Shown in pieces: positions 28,045-40,700 of a stretch of DNA of 64,000 nt. Origin of the DNA: Macrotis lagotis (Eukaryota; Chordata; Mammalia; Peramelemorphia; Peramelidae); NCBI RefSeq assembly GCF_037893015.1, contig NC_133658.1:286755719-286819718 (forward strand), written 5' to 3'. Made by a program: the position numbers and the translations under genes. The notes below the pieces were generated by a model, which ran no database searches, was not told the DNA's origin, and saw only the letters and a list, made by a program, of their open reading frames with translations. Positions within the stretch are counted from its first letter, which is position 1, and each line of letters opens with the position of its first letter.

Positions 28045-30610
28045 TTCAGCCCAAAGAATATAAAATCTGCTTCTCTTTCTTCTCCTATTAGCCAGAAAGT
28101 GATGGGGCCAGATGCCATCATCTTAAGGTTTTTTTAAGTTAAGTTTTCAAGCTAATGCTTAAACTGTACATTTTCACTCTTATCGGGAAGCTTCTTAATT
28201 CTTCACTTTCTGCCATCAGAGTAGTATAGTTTGCATATCTGACATTGTTATATTTCTCCCAACAACCTTAATTCCCGCTTTTGATTCAACCAACCTAGCA
28301 TTTCTCCTTATGTACTCTGCATATAAGTTCCTCTTTCCAGTCTTAGTGGAGAACCTTTTTCCCCCCCTTGAGCTAGAGGTTAGTTATGAATTGAATAGTG
28401 TAATCTTTTAAGGTTGGATTTCCCTTTCTGGCAGCTGGAGGATAACTGCTAACTACAAACCTCAAGTTCCTCTTTCCCAGTCTTAGTTCAGACTATAAGA
28501 CCCTTTAAAATAAGCTTTCTGGTTACAAAAGGCATTCATTACCTGCAGGTCAAGGTCTTCTGGAATAATCTCACTGGCAGTTGAATGTTGCCAACAGTAT
28601 AAATTTGGGTTAAGAAAGCCTGAGAAAAGTGAACATCAGATGACCTGTCTTGTCCAGTTGAATTATATTGAAGAAAAGTTTCCCAAATTGCTGTAAATTT
28701 TTTTTATTCCTCTTTTCTGCATAAAAATAAGCCCTGTAGAGCAGAACTAAGAGAACATTGTACACATTAACAACCTTGTGAGTTGATCAACCTTGATGGA
28801 TGTAGCTCCTCTCAGCAATTCAGAGCTAGCACAACCCTAAGAAACCAGCTATGGACAATGCTATACCCATCAAGAGGAAGGAAAAAAACCCCCTACAAAA
28901 TCTAAATGAACACTACATTCACTTTTTTATAAATTTCTCTTACAGATTTCTTTCCTATCTCATGTTTTTTTTTCTTTTCCCTTAGTCCTAATACCTCATT
29001 CCAAAAAAAGACTAATCTGTAAATATATTAGAAACATTTACATACAATATTCACCTGGCTATTCACCCTGAGGGGAGGTGGGCAGGGAAGGTGGAAGGAA
29101 ATTATGTAACTTAAAAATATGCATATGTGTGTGTGGATGAAGGTTGAAAAACTTTCATAACATTTCATTGGAAAAATAAAATATCAATAAAATAAGCCCT
29201 GTAAATCACTCCCTTGTCACTGATTACTGAGAAATTAGTTGAACTGAATTAAAGGTAACCTGTCACCCATTACTATTAAATTACTTATTTAATTGGAAAC
29301 TTTGTGCCTCAGAATTATTTTCTATTTCAGACAATTAATTTAATATACTTCTCATTTAAGAAAATCTAATTTCTATTCTCTGGAATTTTGCATTCAGCTA
29401 GGAATATCTTTCCCTTTCTCCCTTACCTTATTTTCCCTTCTTTCTTCAAGTATCCTTTCCTCACCCTAAAACCTCCTCAGAGAGCCATTTTCCTTTCTTA
29501 CTCTTACTTTTCTTTGAGAAGTTTTTTGTTGCTGCTTCTTCTATAATATTTTGAACCTCCACCCATAATTCTTCAGGAACTTTATCTACCTGTTCTAATC
29601 CTTTAAATCTATTCAGCACCTCCACTTCATATTAACAAGGGATGTTTTCAGGTTATAGTTTTCTTTCAATTAAAGTCCATATTTTGCTGTAAGAAGTTCA
29701 TGATTTAGTCCTGTTTGAACTGACTATAGATTTTCCACCAATGGTTGCAAAATACATTATCCATCTGATTTTGATATTGACCATCTGGTGATATCCAACC
29801 TTTGGATTGTTGAAAAAGAATATTTACTCTTTTTCAAGAGTTATTTTGACAAAACTCTTACCTCTGTTCTGCTTCATTTTGAACTCTAAGGTCAAACTTG
29901 TCTGTTAATTCCAATTATCTTTTGATTTACTACTTTAGCATTCCAGTCCCCTTTGATGAATATATCTTTTTTTGGCATTATTTCCAGAACATGTTGAAAG
30001 TCTTCATAGAATTGAGCAACTTTAACCTCTTTGGCATCAGTAGATGGAGCACAGACTTTTTATTATTGTGATGTTGAAAATGATTTGCTTTGGATCTGCA
30101 CAGGTATCATTTGTTTTTCTGAGATTTTGCCTCAGTACTACTTTTCTCCCATTTTATCATTTATAAGGGCACTCCAATTTTTATAAGGGATTCTTGCCCA
30201 AAGCAGTATATGTAATGATCACCTGAATTAAATTCACCCATTGTCATCCATGTTCACTGATACTCAAGATGTCAATGTTTAAACTCTCCATCTCCTGTTT
30301 GAACACCTTCAACTTACCTTGATTCATAGATCTTAACAATCCAGGTTCTTATGCAATATTGACCTTTGTAGCATTATACTTTCCTATCATCACTAGACTC
30401 ATTCACAGCTAAGCTTTCTTTTGACTTTGGTAGAGACTTCATTCTTTGGGGGTGCTAATGTCCTCAGCACTGAGGGACTCACCTTCCAATGTCATATTTA
30501 TCATTTTGATATCATCCTTGGGATTTTCTTGGCAAAAATACTGGAATTGGTTCACCATTTCATTCTCCTGTGGATCACCTGAACTCTCCTGCCATGACAA
30601 AGCAATGATC
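28045..30610 (-). mobile_element. RTE/BovB-like LINE, broken in two by later insertions
   Basis: On the - strand the part 29360-30610 follows the endonuclease region of BovB: its + strand reads CATTCCAGTCCCCTTTGATG, CATCTGGTGATATCCAACC, AATTCACCCATTGTCATCC, AGATGTCAATGTTTAAACTC. The part 28045-28345 follows the BovB reverse transcriptase region: GCCAGAAAGTGATGGGGCCA, CTTCACTTTCTGCCATCAGA, GTACTCTGCATATAAGTTCC. The order fits one - strand element. About 28350-28720 is unidentified and 28730-29190 is an L1 tail. Old, with many breaks. Confidence 0.8.
28730..29200 (+). mobile_element. L1 3' UTR tail inside the RTE element
   Basis: GCAGAACTAAGAGAACATTG, TGATCAACCTTGATGGATG, AATGCTATACCCATCAAGAG and the end GGAAAAATAAAATATCAATA match L1 tails elsewhere in the window. 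Confidence 0.75.
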
Positions 30611-30942
30611 CAGGAAGGGGCTTGATTTTTTTTTACTCTAAGGAATACCATACCTCCCTCTCCCATAACCCCCCACACACACAGACATGTGCTCCCTGGC
30701 CCTAGTTACTTTTTAGGTTTTTTTGTATGTTGTTTTCCTTAGATTATAAGCTTCTGGAAGACAGGAACTGTCTCTTTTTCCTTATTTATATGCACAGTGT
30801 TAATTAACAGAATTATTATGAGAAAAGTACTTTAAAAGTACTTAAGTTGTCCCTAAAGAGAAAATACTTTAGGGTAGCCCTCTTTGGGAGTTAGTTTAGA
30901 TAGGACTAAATGAAGGACAGAAAACTGAAGCTGTTTCGTATA

Positions 30943-31628
30943 TTTATTAGTATAGGTGGAGTTGGGTGGTGCCTTGTATCTGTGTAAAGCCTCTTCTTAA
31001 TTACTCAGATAGCTCCCTGACTCATCCCCTTCTGAACACTGTTAGAAAGGGCACAAAGGACAAACCCAGAATGTCAGAGATGAAATGGGACTTCAGAGTT
31101 CAACTCCCTTAGAAATCTGAGACCTAGAGAGATCCAATGTCACACAATAAGTGAGTAGAAGAACCAGGTTCTCTTGGTTTTCAGGACACTTTCCCCAGGC
31201 AAAAGTGAGGCCCCTCTCCCCAAGGTATCAAAGAATTGAAGAACTCCCACCCCTAAACTATTATAAAAGGATTGACTAAATATTCTTTAAGAATTTAAGG
31301 CTCCTTCTCAGGCATTTCAACCTTCCCCTCTAGTTATGCAATACAGGTGGGGAATGAAACATGAGTGATACCACATAGTGGCAAAGATAGAAATAAGCCT
31401 AAAAACTGAGTAATTTCTTCTGACCCACACTCTTAAAAGTCTCCTTATGTTTAATTCCTTAATCCCTTTCAGGGAATGGATTATTATCTCTAAAGGGCAG
31501 ATGACTCAGACATGAGATATGATTGACAGAGAAGTCAACAGCAAAGTTAAGAATAAGCTCTCAGAGACCTAAGGAGCTCAGCCTGTCCCGCCTTAGGCCA
31601 AATCTATATGAACATTTTTCCCTTCACT
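30943..31628 (-). other. ADAMTS13: putative ADAMTS13 3' UTR
   Basis: Non-coding sequence after the stop. A candidate AATAAA on the - strand lies at 30943-30948. No longer ORF is seen. Confidence 0.4.
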
Positions 31629-31781
31629 TTATTTAAGGCTCCAGTATTGACCCCGAAAACTGCTGTGGTCCTCGTGGAAGGTCTCACTGAACTCAATTTC
31701 AGCTTGGCTCCCCACCGACTCCCAGTAGAATAACTGCTGTCCATGGAATTTTACTATCTTCATGTTGCGCAAGTCACGGAT
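31629..31781 (-). CDS. ADAMTS13: ADAMTS13 exon 29: end of CUB2 with stop codon
   Basis: 153 nt. Reads [20 protein letters not shown], then [20 protein letters not shown] and [10 protein letters not shown], then TAA at 31629-31631. Human continues for about 19 more residues after QYWTLQ. AATAAA at 31628-31633 (- strand) overlaps the stop. Confidence 0.95.
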   Translation of the reverse strand: MRDLRNMKIVKFHGQQLFYWESVGSQAEIEFSETFHEDHSSFRGQYWSLK

Positions 31782-34700
31782 CTAGAAGGAAAAAAGAATA
31801 TGAGGCTATGAACCCACATGGAAGTAGCTTTCAGACAAGATCTCCTTATTCCATGTCCCATTTTAAAAGACTGATGTTACTGAGCTACTATGGGGTTGAA
31901 AGAAAACTTGAACCTGTTACTATAAAAATTCAAGGGTTTTTATTTTGATTTGTTTGCTTTTTCTCATGTTTAGAAGAGGGACTACATATGGTGCAGTGCA
32001 GAACAGCTAGATGGTGTAGTGGAGAGAGAGGCCAGAGACTGGAGTCAGTCCAACTACAAACTCAGATATTTACTAAATATACCAAATTTCAAAAAAAAAT
32101 TCACAGAATCAGGGTCATGAGGAGATAATGTCCCTATGAATATCCTCAATTATCTCATAAGGGAAAACCAAAAGTATGTATATTATACTCACTCACTGAC
32201 AACTAGGGTTCAAATGCATTTCAATTATGCTGTAAATTGATTCTAATAAAATAGGGGAAAACCTTCTCTTTTTTGACTCCTCTCTAAAATTCCTTTCTTT
32301 CACTGATGTTCCATTGACTAGAATCTGTAACCAGTAGAGTTGTGCACACAGTAGGCACTTTTCTTTTGAATGAAGTATGTTTGTAGAATTCTAATACTAT
32401 AAGTGACCTCTGAGATCATCATCTCTAACCCTTTCATTTTGAATAAAAGAAAGTGAAATTACTATGGAATTGGATAACTGAGGATAAAAGAGCTATTTCA
32501 TATTTTGTCTTTTAGCCCTGAAACAGACCTCATACATAGTAGGCTCTTAAATGCTTGCTGATTGACTGTTCTCATTTAGCTTTCTGTCTCTAAGACTTAA
32601 CAGGACCTAAAACACTGAGGAGGATAAGAATCCACCTGGTCCTCCCCCTTTTCCTGTTGGCCTCACCAAAATGTAGCTGTCATTAGTCTGATTAGCTTCT
32701 GTCCCCAAATCAATGGTCAGAGCATGAATGGCTATCCGGGCTCCTGGAGCCACATTGATGAAGACTCGGCATCCTTCCTGGTTTCTCACATTCTGGCCCC
32801 GTGGAGGACTCACTATTTCTCCTCTAGGACCAAAGTGTTGTACATCACATTCTGGAGAAGAAAAAGTTTTGAAAAGACAAACCAATCATAGATAGACAAA
32901 TGCTTCAAGAATATGAAAAACACAATAAAATACAATAGAGAGAGCTATATTAACCTACAAAACAATGATAGATTCTATGACTTGTTCTGGCCCAGCCTAA
33001 CTTCTACAGTCAGTTGTTAAAGGATGGGTCATAAGTTTAGAAGGCTAAAAAGTGTGAGGGGAAAAGTCCATTTGTGGTCTTCCTTTATCCTTTCTGTGGG
33101 TAAAAACCATTTCCCTCCCCCTTGGATCTCACATAACACTTTTCCCCTCTTCTTTCATATACCTCTCATATAGTGCTGTGTATTATAGTTGTCTGTATGT
33201 GTATCACAAGAGGCAGTCCAATATAGTAAATAAAGAATTGGCATCAAAAAGAAATTTGTTCAACTCCCATCTCCAGAATATACTGACTGTGTGGTTCTTA
33301 TTGATCTGCATTGGTAGAGGAGGCTTCCTCAAAACTCAATGAAATCACAAATTCAGACTAAAATATATAGAAATGTTTCATCTCCCCTCTCCAGCTTGTC
33401 ACTCTCTTATCTCTAGGTTTTCAGGACACTACTCTTTCCTAGTTTTCCTCCTACCTACCTGATTGCTCCTTCTCTGTCTGCTTTGCTGTATCCTCATCCT
33501 TCAAAGTCCTGTTCTGGGCCCTCTTCTCTGCTACCACTATGCTTCTTTTCTTGGTGATCTCACTGGATTCCATGGATTCAATTACCAACTCTATACTGAT
33601 GATTCTCAAATCTACCTTTCCTTCCTCATGCTTTCTGCTTACCTTCAATATCATATCTCAAAAATTTCAAACTGAATGTTCATTAGACATCTTAAACTCA
33701 ATATATCCAAAACTGAAGTCACTATCTTTCCACCTAAAGCTCCCGTGTGCCTATCTTCCCCTTTATTATAGGTAGCACCAACATCTTCCCTGTCCCTCAG
33801 ACTCACAGCCTAGGAGTCAGCCACACCTATCTCCCCCCTCATATTCAATTTGTTGCCAAGTACTGTCAATTCCACCTTTGCAATATTTCTCAAATCCTCC
33901 TCCTCCTGTGCTCTGACACTGCCACCACCCAAATGCAGGCCCATTGTCTCTTTGTGCCTCAATAGCCTCCTGGTGGGTCAGCCTACCTCAGTTCATCACT
34001 CTGATCCATTCTCCATTTAGCCACCCAAGGGATATTCCTAAAGTGCACGTCTGACCACCTCCTACCTTTTCAACTTTCTCACACCTTATACTTCACTTGC
34101 CTCCATTCTGATCCAATAACACTGGCCTCTTGATTATTCCATTAACAAGGCATTCTAGCTCTGTCTCAGCATTTTTCCTGGATAGCCATCATGCCTGGAA
34201 CTCTTTCACCAATACCACCTATTGACTTTCCTTCTTCCTTTAGTCCTAGCTAAAAATCTCATCTGCATTATTAATATTTTTCTTCAGTCTAAACAATTAA
34301 ATACAAAACAAGTCCAAGTTTGTAGTATTTGCCAAATTCTGCCATGTTGAAATTTTTAACAGTTGATTCTCAAGACTCTGAAGAGATGGTTCCAACATCC
34401 CAGCCCCTCTTCCCCATCTACTCTGATACCTTTGTGATAATTTTCTGTGGCTACTTGACTCCAGTACTGTAGCACTACCCCATTTCCTGGGAATACCAAG
34501 CGTTGTCTCACCACCAAGGTGTTGGTTTTGGAGATGAATGTCACACCTGCCAAATTCTTGCAGGTTTTCCTCCAGGTTAGCCGTCCCCAAAACAGCAGCA
34601 TCTCCCCTAAAATAAGGCAGTGAAGTGGGGTTCAGACATTATTATAAAGCCCTCAATTTAAAGTCTGATTGAGGGCTTAGAGGTAAGAGAATACACAGGT

Positions 34701-37700
34701 TCCAGCTCCAGTTTCTGGGCCACCCCTCACGACCACAAGCACTTCAGCAATATTTTATTAAATGGTAGCACAGCTCTGTTCCCCTTCCTGCTGAGGAAGG
34801 GGAAATAGCCGAGGCATTGGAAAGGGTTCCTTTGTCACCAAGATCAGTTCTATCATTGCTGAGCACTCCAACCTAGAGATTAACTCCTTAAACAATTACA
34901 GACTCAAGCAATCCAAATTCTTGTAAGGATATCCATATGCACAGGCAAAGAAGGACATGAAAGGAAGCTTCAGAGAGAGGGTATAAGACAAGTTAAATGG
35001 TCACAAACAAACCAACACTGCAGTTGAGGGAGCTCTCTAGGACTTGAAAGGCCACCACCTCCCCCAGAGGTCGGCCAATGGCTACTGCACACTTCGCTAC
35101 CCGCATGCCAGTCATGTTGATCCTCCCTGTAGACTCAAGGTATTGCTTTCCACAGATACCTACAGAGGGAGCAAGAACCCACAATGATCACATATGCAAC
35201 TTAGGGACAGAGAAAGGAGAGAGAATAAGGAAATAAATGCTATTTGACTGTACTCAGAGATCTCAGAGCAAGAGTACTCCTGAAAGTTGCTTTATTGGTG
35301 TGGTTTTTTTTTTGTATTTGGTGAGTAATGTGATAAAATACTTTTTAATTGATATTAATTTTAAATCTTCTTCTAGGCTTTATCCTTCCCTTGTTTAGGC
35401 ATTAACATTTGTCTTGTAAAAGGGATCTATTCCTAAAATTATAAAAGGATGCTTTGTTTCTCCACTTTTGAGAATAATTTATGTAGTATTTGTGCTAATT
35501 GTTCTTTAAAAGTTTGGTAGAGGGGTGGCTAGGTGGCGTAGTGGATAAAGCACCGGCCTTGGAGTCAGGAGCACCTGAGTTCAAATCAGACCTCAGACAC
35601 TTAATAATTACCTAGCTATGTGGCCTTGGGCAAACCACTTAACTCCATTTGCCTTGCAAAAACTAAAAAAAAAAAAAAAGTTTGGTAGAATTCTTCTGTA
35701 AATCTATTAGGACCAGGAGGTTTTTCCTCTGGTAGTTTCTTTACAGTTGCTTCATATTCCCTTTTTGAGATTGGATAATTCAAATCGACTATTTGTCTTC
35801 TATTTGATTAATTTAGGTTATTTCACATTTTGGAAGTTATTCCTTTATTTCTCTTATGTTCTTAATTTTGGTAGTGTCATAACTGCATGGTGTGTTCTGA
35901 TAATTTTTTATTATTCTTTCTGATTTTGTTGTGATTGCACTTAGGTTCAGTTGCTATTTTATTTACTTTTTTCAAGTTTTTTGGGTTTTAGTCTCTTTTT
36001 CCTCTAATTTTTTACTATATTCTCATTTGTGCTTTTTTTAGATTTTCTATTTGTTGACTAATTTTTCAAAGTGCATATTAAGTTCATTAATCCTTTCCTT
36101 TTCTATTTTGCTAATTCATGTTTTTACATATATAATTTCTTAGCTGAGTCCAAATTTTGGCAAAAATTTCATCATTATCATTATCTCTCACATAATTATT
36201 TATTGTTTCTATGTTTTATATTTTAACCCATTCATTATTTAGGACTTCATTAGATCTTCATTTGGGTTGACATTTATGAAAAAGGAAGGGAGGGAGAAAA
36301 GAAGGAAGGAAAGAAAACATTCATTAAACACCTATTTTGTGCTAAGCATCATTAAGGGTTTTAGAGATATAATCTCAGTAGATCATTACAACTGTATTAT
36401 TATTATTATTATTATCCCCTTTTACAGTGAGAAAGCTGAGCCAGAAATTAAGTGACTTGAGCAGGGTCATATAGCCAGCAAGTATCCAAGGATGGTGAAC
36501 TCAGATCTTCCTGAGTATAGACTCAGTCTCTCTGTATTGGGCCACCTGGATGATTCTTTAATATCAATCACAACTTAAGGTCTATCCATAGGTTAGAATC
36601 CATAGTTTCATAGATCTAGAGCTGGGAGGGACCTTAGAAGTCATCCAGTCCAACTTCTTCACTTTAAAATGAAACTAAGGTCCAGACAGATTCAATGATT
36701 TGTCTGGGTTCACGACAGAATTGAAATTTCCTCTCAAGTCCTTTGGCCCCAAGTTCAGCTCTTTCCCATGGATCACCCTGTGGTACATGCTTCTTGATTC
36801 ACTAGCAAAGTAAAATTTGGGGCATGTTTTGGGTTGAGAAGATAGTTGCTACTGCCCCATTCCCCTTACTCCCCTCTTCCCCTGGTTTCAAGTTTTCAGC
36901 TTAGCCACAGTAGAAGCAGGGTCTACCCCAAGTTTTTTCTGACTCCCTTGTGAAGGCCATCATTCATCTGAATTGGTTCCAGTTGGAATTTCATCTGATC
37001 AAAAAGAAATTAAACATAACTAGACTTGCCAGGGCTCACTTCCTGCTTTGGAAGTTCCTTGGGTTGAATAGATGAAGAAAGGGGGTGGTAAGGAACAGTC
37101 AGGACTCCAAACTGGGCACTCTCAAAGGTAGGAACAGGAGCTGCTATTGATTGACTTATAGTAGAGGAGACTTCCTCTTGGGCCTTCAGTTTGGGGATGG
37201 CCTGCCTCTCACAGGGTCCAGCTGAGCAGCCCCTCACAGTCACCGGCTTAGGAATGTGCTGACAGAAGATAGCAGGTACTGGAGTCTGTGTCTGATGCGG
37301 TCTGACACAGAAATCATGGCGGCGCTGGATTCCATTCCCACATGAGGCAGAACACTGTAGAGGAAAGGTAGCTAAGTTGTAATATTTGGCAAATAACTGT
37401 CTTAAGGGTAAAACTCATATACCTTACAGGAAAAGGACCAGGATATTGGCATCTGCCTTTGATATTCCTATATCCCCTAAGGCCTTTCCAGTAACCCACT
37501 CTTATCTTCAAACACTCAAGTGGTGAAGCCCTGGGGTTGGCTTCTGCCCCACAGGAAACATATTAAAAGTTTCATGGCTAAGAGAAGATTGCTTCAGAAC
37601 TGAGGACCCCTTGGTGCTGACCATGGAGTGCTTTCTCATGTCGACTCTGCCCAACCCTTTGCTTCCTGTGGTTACCCAAATTGTCCACCAGCTGCTCTTT

Positions 37701-40700
37701 TAAATAGATGGTTCGTGGCACCTCCTGTTTCTCATCTGTCTGCCTGGTTTCACCCTCACTTGCTTGCCCTGATCTTGGGTCCCTGAATACTACTGCTGGC
37801 CCACCAACTAGTCAGGTGGACTACAGCAGAGCTTCCCTTCTCTCAGATCCAGACTCTCAATCCAGTCTTCAGATGTTAATACTGCTACCCCAAGTTCTGA
37901 AACAGACAGAGGGCTATAAATTGGGCTTAAATTTTTTTTCAAATAATTAAAGACCCCAGATGGGAAAACACAAATTTCCTTTCCTGTTTCCAGGAAGCAG
38001 TCCAAAGCTGGTCAAAGTGAATACCTCTGTCCAGGCACTGAAATGCCATTGGTAGGTACAGTCTGCTATGATGCAAGGGATACTAGCTGGGGGCCTCTCC
38101 AGGCCGGCGCAGGCTCCCTCTTCCATCTCTGCCTCTTCTCCATGACTCAGCTGCACACAGATCAGGGAGCGCAGGGCTGTACCCAGTCCACAGCTAGCTG
38201 AGCATGAGCCAGTCCACACTATTTTCCACCTATGTCCAAAAAACATCATTGATGCAGAGGCAGAACTTCATCATCCCATGATTCACAAGGATGTGCTCAG
38301 AATCAGATTCTGAGAGCTGGAAGGAGCTGCAGCTATTACCCAAGTCAGAACAGAAACAGACTTTTACTACATCCCCAACAATATAGTCATGCAGGCCCTG
38401 CTTGAAGACCTCCAGAGATGAGGATCTCATTAGTTGTTGCTGCAAAGTCCCATCCCAATGCCCCACACCTTTAAAAAATACTAATATATTTTTTTAAAGA
38501 TGCTACATATTTGAGAATCCTGGAACATCACGAGGGAAGAAGATTGAGAATTGCAAGGACAATACAAAGATATGCTGGGGATATAAACTGCTGGAAACAT
38601 ATTTTCAAAACTGACTTATGCATAATAAATGGCATAAAAGCCAGGTCTATCTTTAACTATCCACTGTAAAGTAAAAAAAAAAATACAAAAAAAAACAGAG
38701 AAAGCTGTCCAGTGAATCAGGGCAGTCCTGGACAGAGGATTTCAGAAAGATATGATAAGTCTTTAAGATGAGTGAGGTACAATAGGAAAGTAGGGAAGGA
38801 TGGTGAGCTATCCTAGTAGAGGCCAATGAAATCAAGGACCCATTCATACAAAAATATAATTATTAGTAAGTTTTTCCTTATCCTGAGCCAAAATTTGCTT
38901 CCACCTTTTGTTCCTAGTTCTACCCTCTATGGCCAAGCAGAATGAATTGAATCTTTCCTCCCTTCCACAAGAATCTGCTTGAAGATGGCTATCCTGTCTC
39001 CACCAAGTTTTCTCCTCTCTGCGCTAATCAACTTGAATTCCTCTGATTACTCATTATTCATATGACATGATTTCCAGTCCCCTCACTGGTATCATCAGTG
39101 TCCTTCCTGAGAGAGGTGGCACTGAATTAACCCTTGCAGGGACTACTAACCTAGGTGGGCAAGGGTTTAGGTTGCAGGGCTCCTGCTCCTCTGGGCGAGG
39201 CAGCCCTTGGCACTGGATATCAGGCACAATTTCCTCCTCATTCTCCCCAAGAGCCCTGGCACAGTAGAGGATCCTCCGGACAAGCCCTCCTCCACAACTT
39301 ACACTGCAGGATGCCAGCTTATGTCGCCATCTGGTGGAAAGGAGGTGGGCAAAAAAAAAATTAATTCCCCGATATGAAAAGGACAAGACAGACAGAGAGA
39401 GAACGTATAAAGCCCTTTGCAAACCTTACAAGACAATAAAAATGGAATCCAAGACTGACCTTTTATTGCTTCTTAGCCCAAACCCTTTGATTCATAAACT
39501 AAGGTCAATGGAACCCCTCCCATTTTACAAAGGGTGTTATCAGGGACAGTTAGGTGGTACAGTGGATAGAGTACCAGTCCTGGAGTCAGGAGGACCTGAG
39601 TTCAAATTTGACCTCAGACACTTAATAATTACCTAGCTGTGTGACCTAGGGCAAGTCACTTAACCCCATTCCCTTAAACAAAAATTAAAAAAAGAATGCT
39701 AATAAAGGATCATTTTATCTAAGAAAAAAGAGTTAATCTATCTGTACACCCATCACAAGGGACCCTCCCACTTCAGCAGCACAACCATACCAGTTAGGAT
39801 AATTACTTTTCATTCAGAAACAAAATGTACATAGGATACCATTTCTAAATACACATGGGGTCACCAAACTAGCCAATGGGAAACAATTTTTTGGGGGGAT
39901 AGTGTCTATCAAGACACTATCCAGAAGTCCTTTGATAACACTGGTATTAGAACATGAGATTAATGCTGGCCAATTCATCTGACTGATAAATGTGTTATAC
40001 CAGATTTTTTTGCAAGCACAGTTCACAATTTCTGGGGCCCTGGTTTCCCCACCGCTAGATCCAAAACTAAGTAAAAGCCGCCCTCTAATACGTTATAATT
40101 TAAGTCCTGGGGCGGACACTTCCTTCTTGTTGGGATGGATTTAACCTGAAGCCCAGGAGCACACAGGAGGCTAGAGACCTGGCAGGACAAGGCTCTGGAC
40201 TGCAGGACTGGTAGCTGCTAGGCCGTGGCATCCCCCCACATTTGGAATGAGGAAGCTTGATGGTCAGGCCTTTGTTCTGCCTCACACAATGGACAGAGAG
40301 TGGCACTTTTCCCCCTCCGCAGGTCACTGGACAAGGGGCCAGAGCTTTGATCTCCCACCTAAAGAGAAAAAAAAGGAAAGAATGACTGTTAGATAACAGT
40401 AGACTCTCCTTAGAGAACATGTTTCCTTACTACCCTGCTTTGGAAGCTAAAAATGTGAGGTCATCTAAGTGGCACAGTGGACAGAGTACTGGCCCTGGAA
40501 TCAGGAAGACTCATCTTCATGTGTTCAAATACAATCGGAGACATTTACTAGCCATGTGACCCCAGGAAAATCACTTAACCCTGTTTGTCTCAGTTTCCTC
40601 ATCTGTAAAATGAGCTGGAGAAGGAAATGGAAAACCACTCCAGTACCTTTGCCAAGAAAATCTCAAATGGGATCATGGAGATTTATGGCTGAAACCCACT

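Noticed and set aside
37021-37030. Alternative donor GTCTAG for ADAMTS13 exon 25
   Set aside because: It would put the next exon in a frame with an early stop, while GTTATG gives the conserved S-S-x-C-G.
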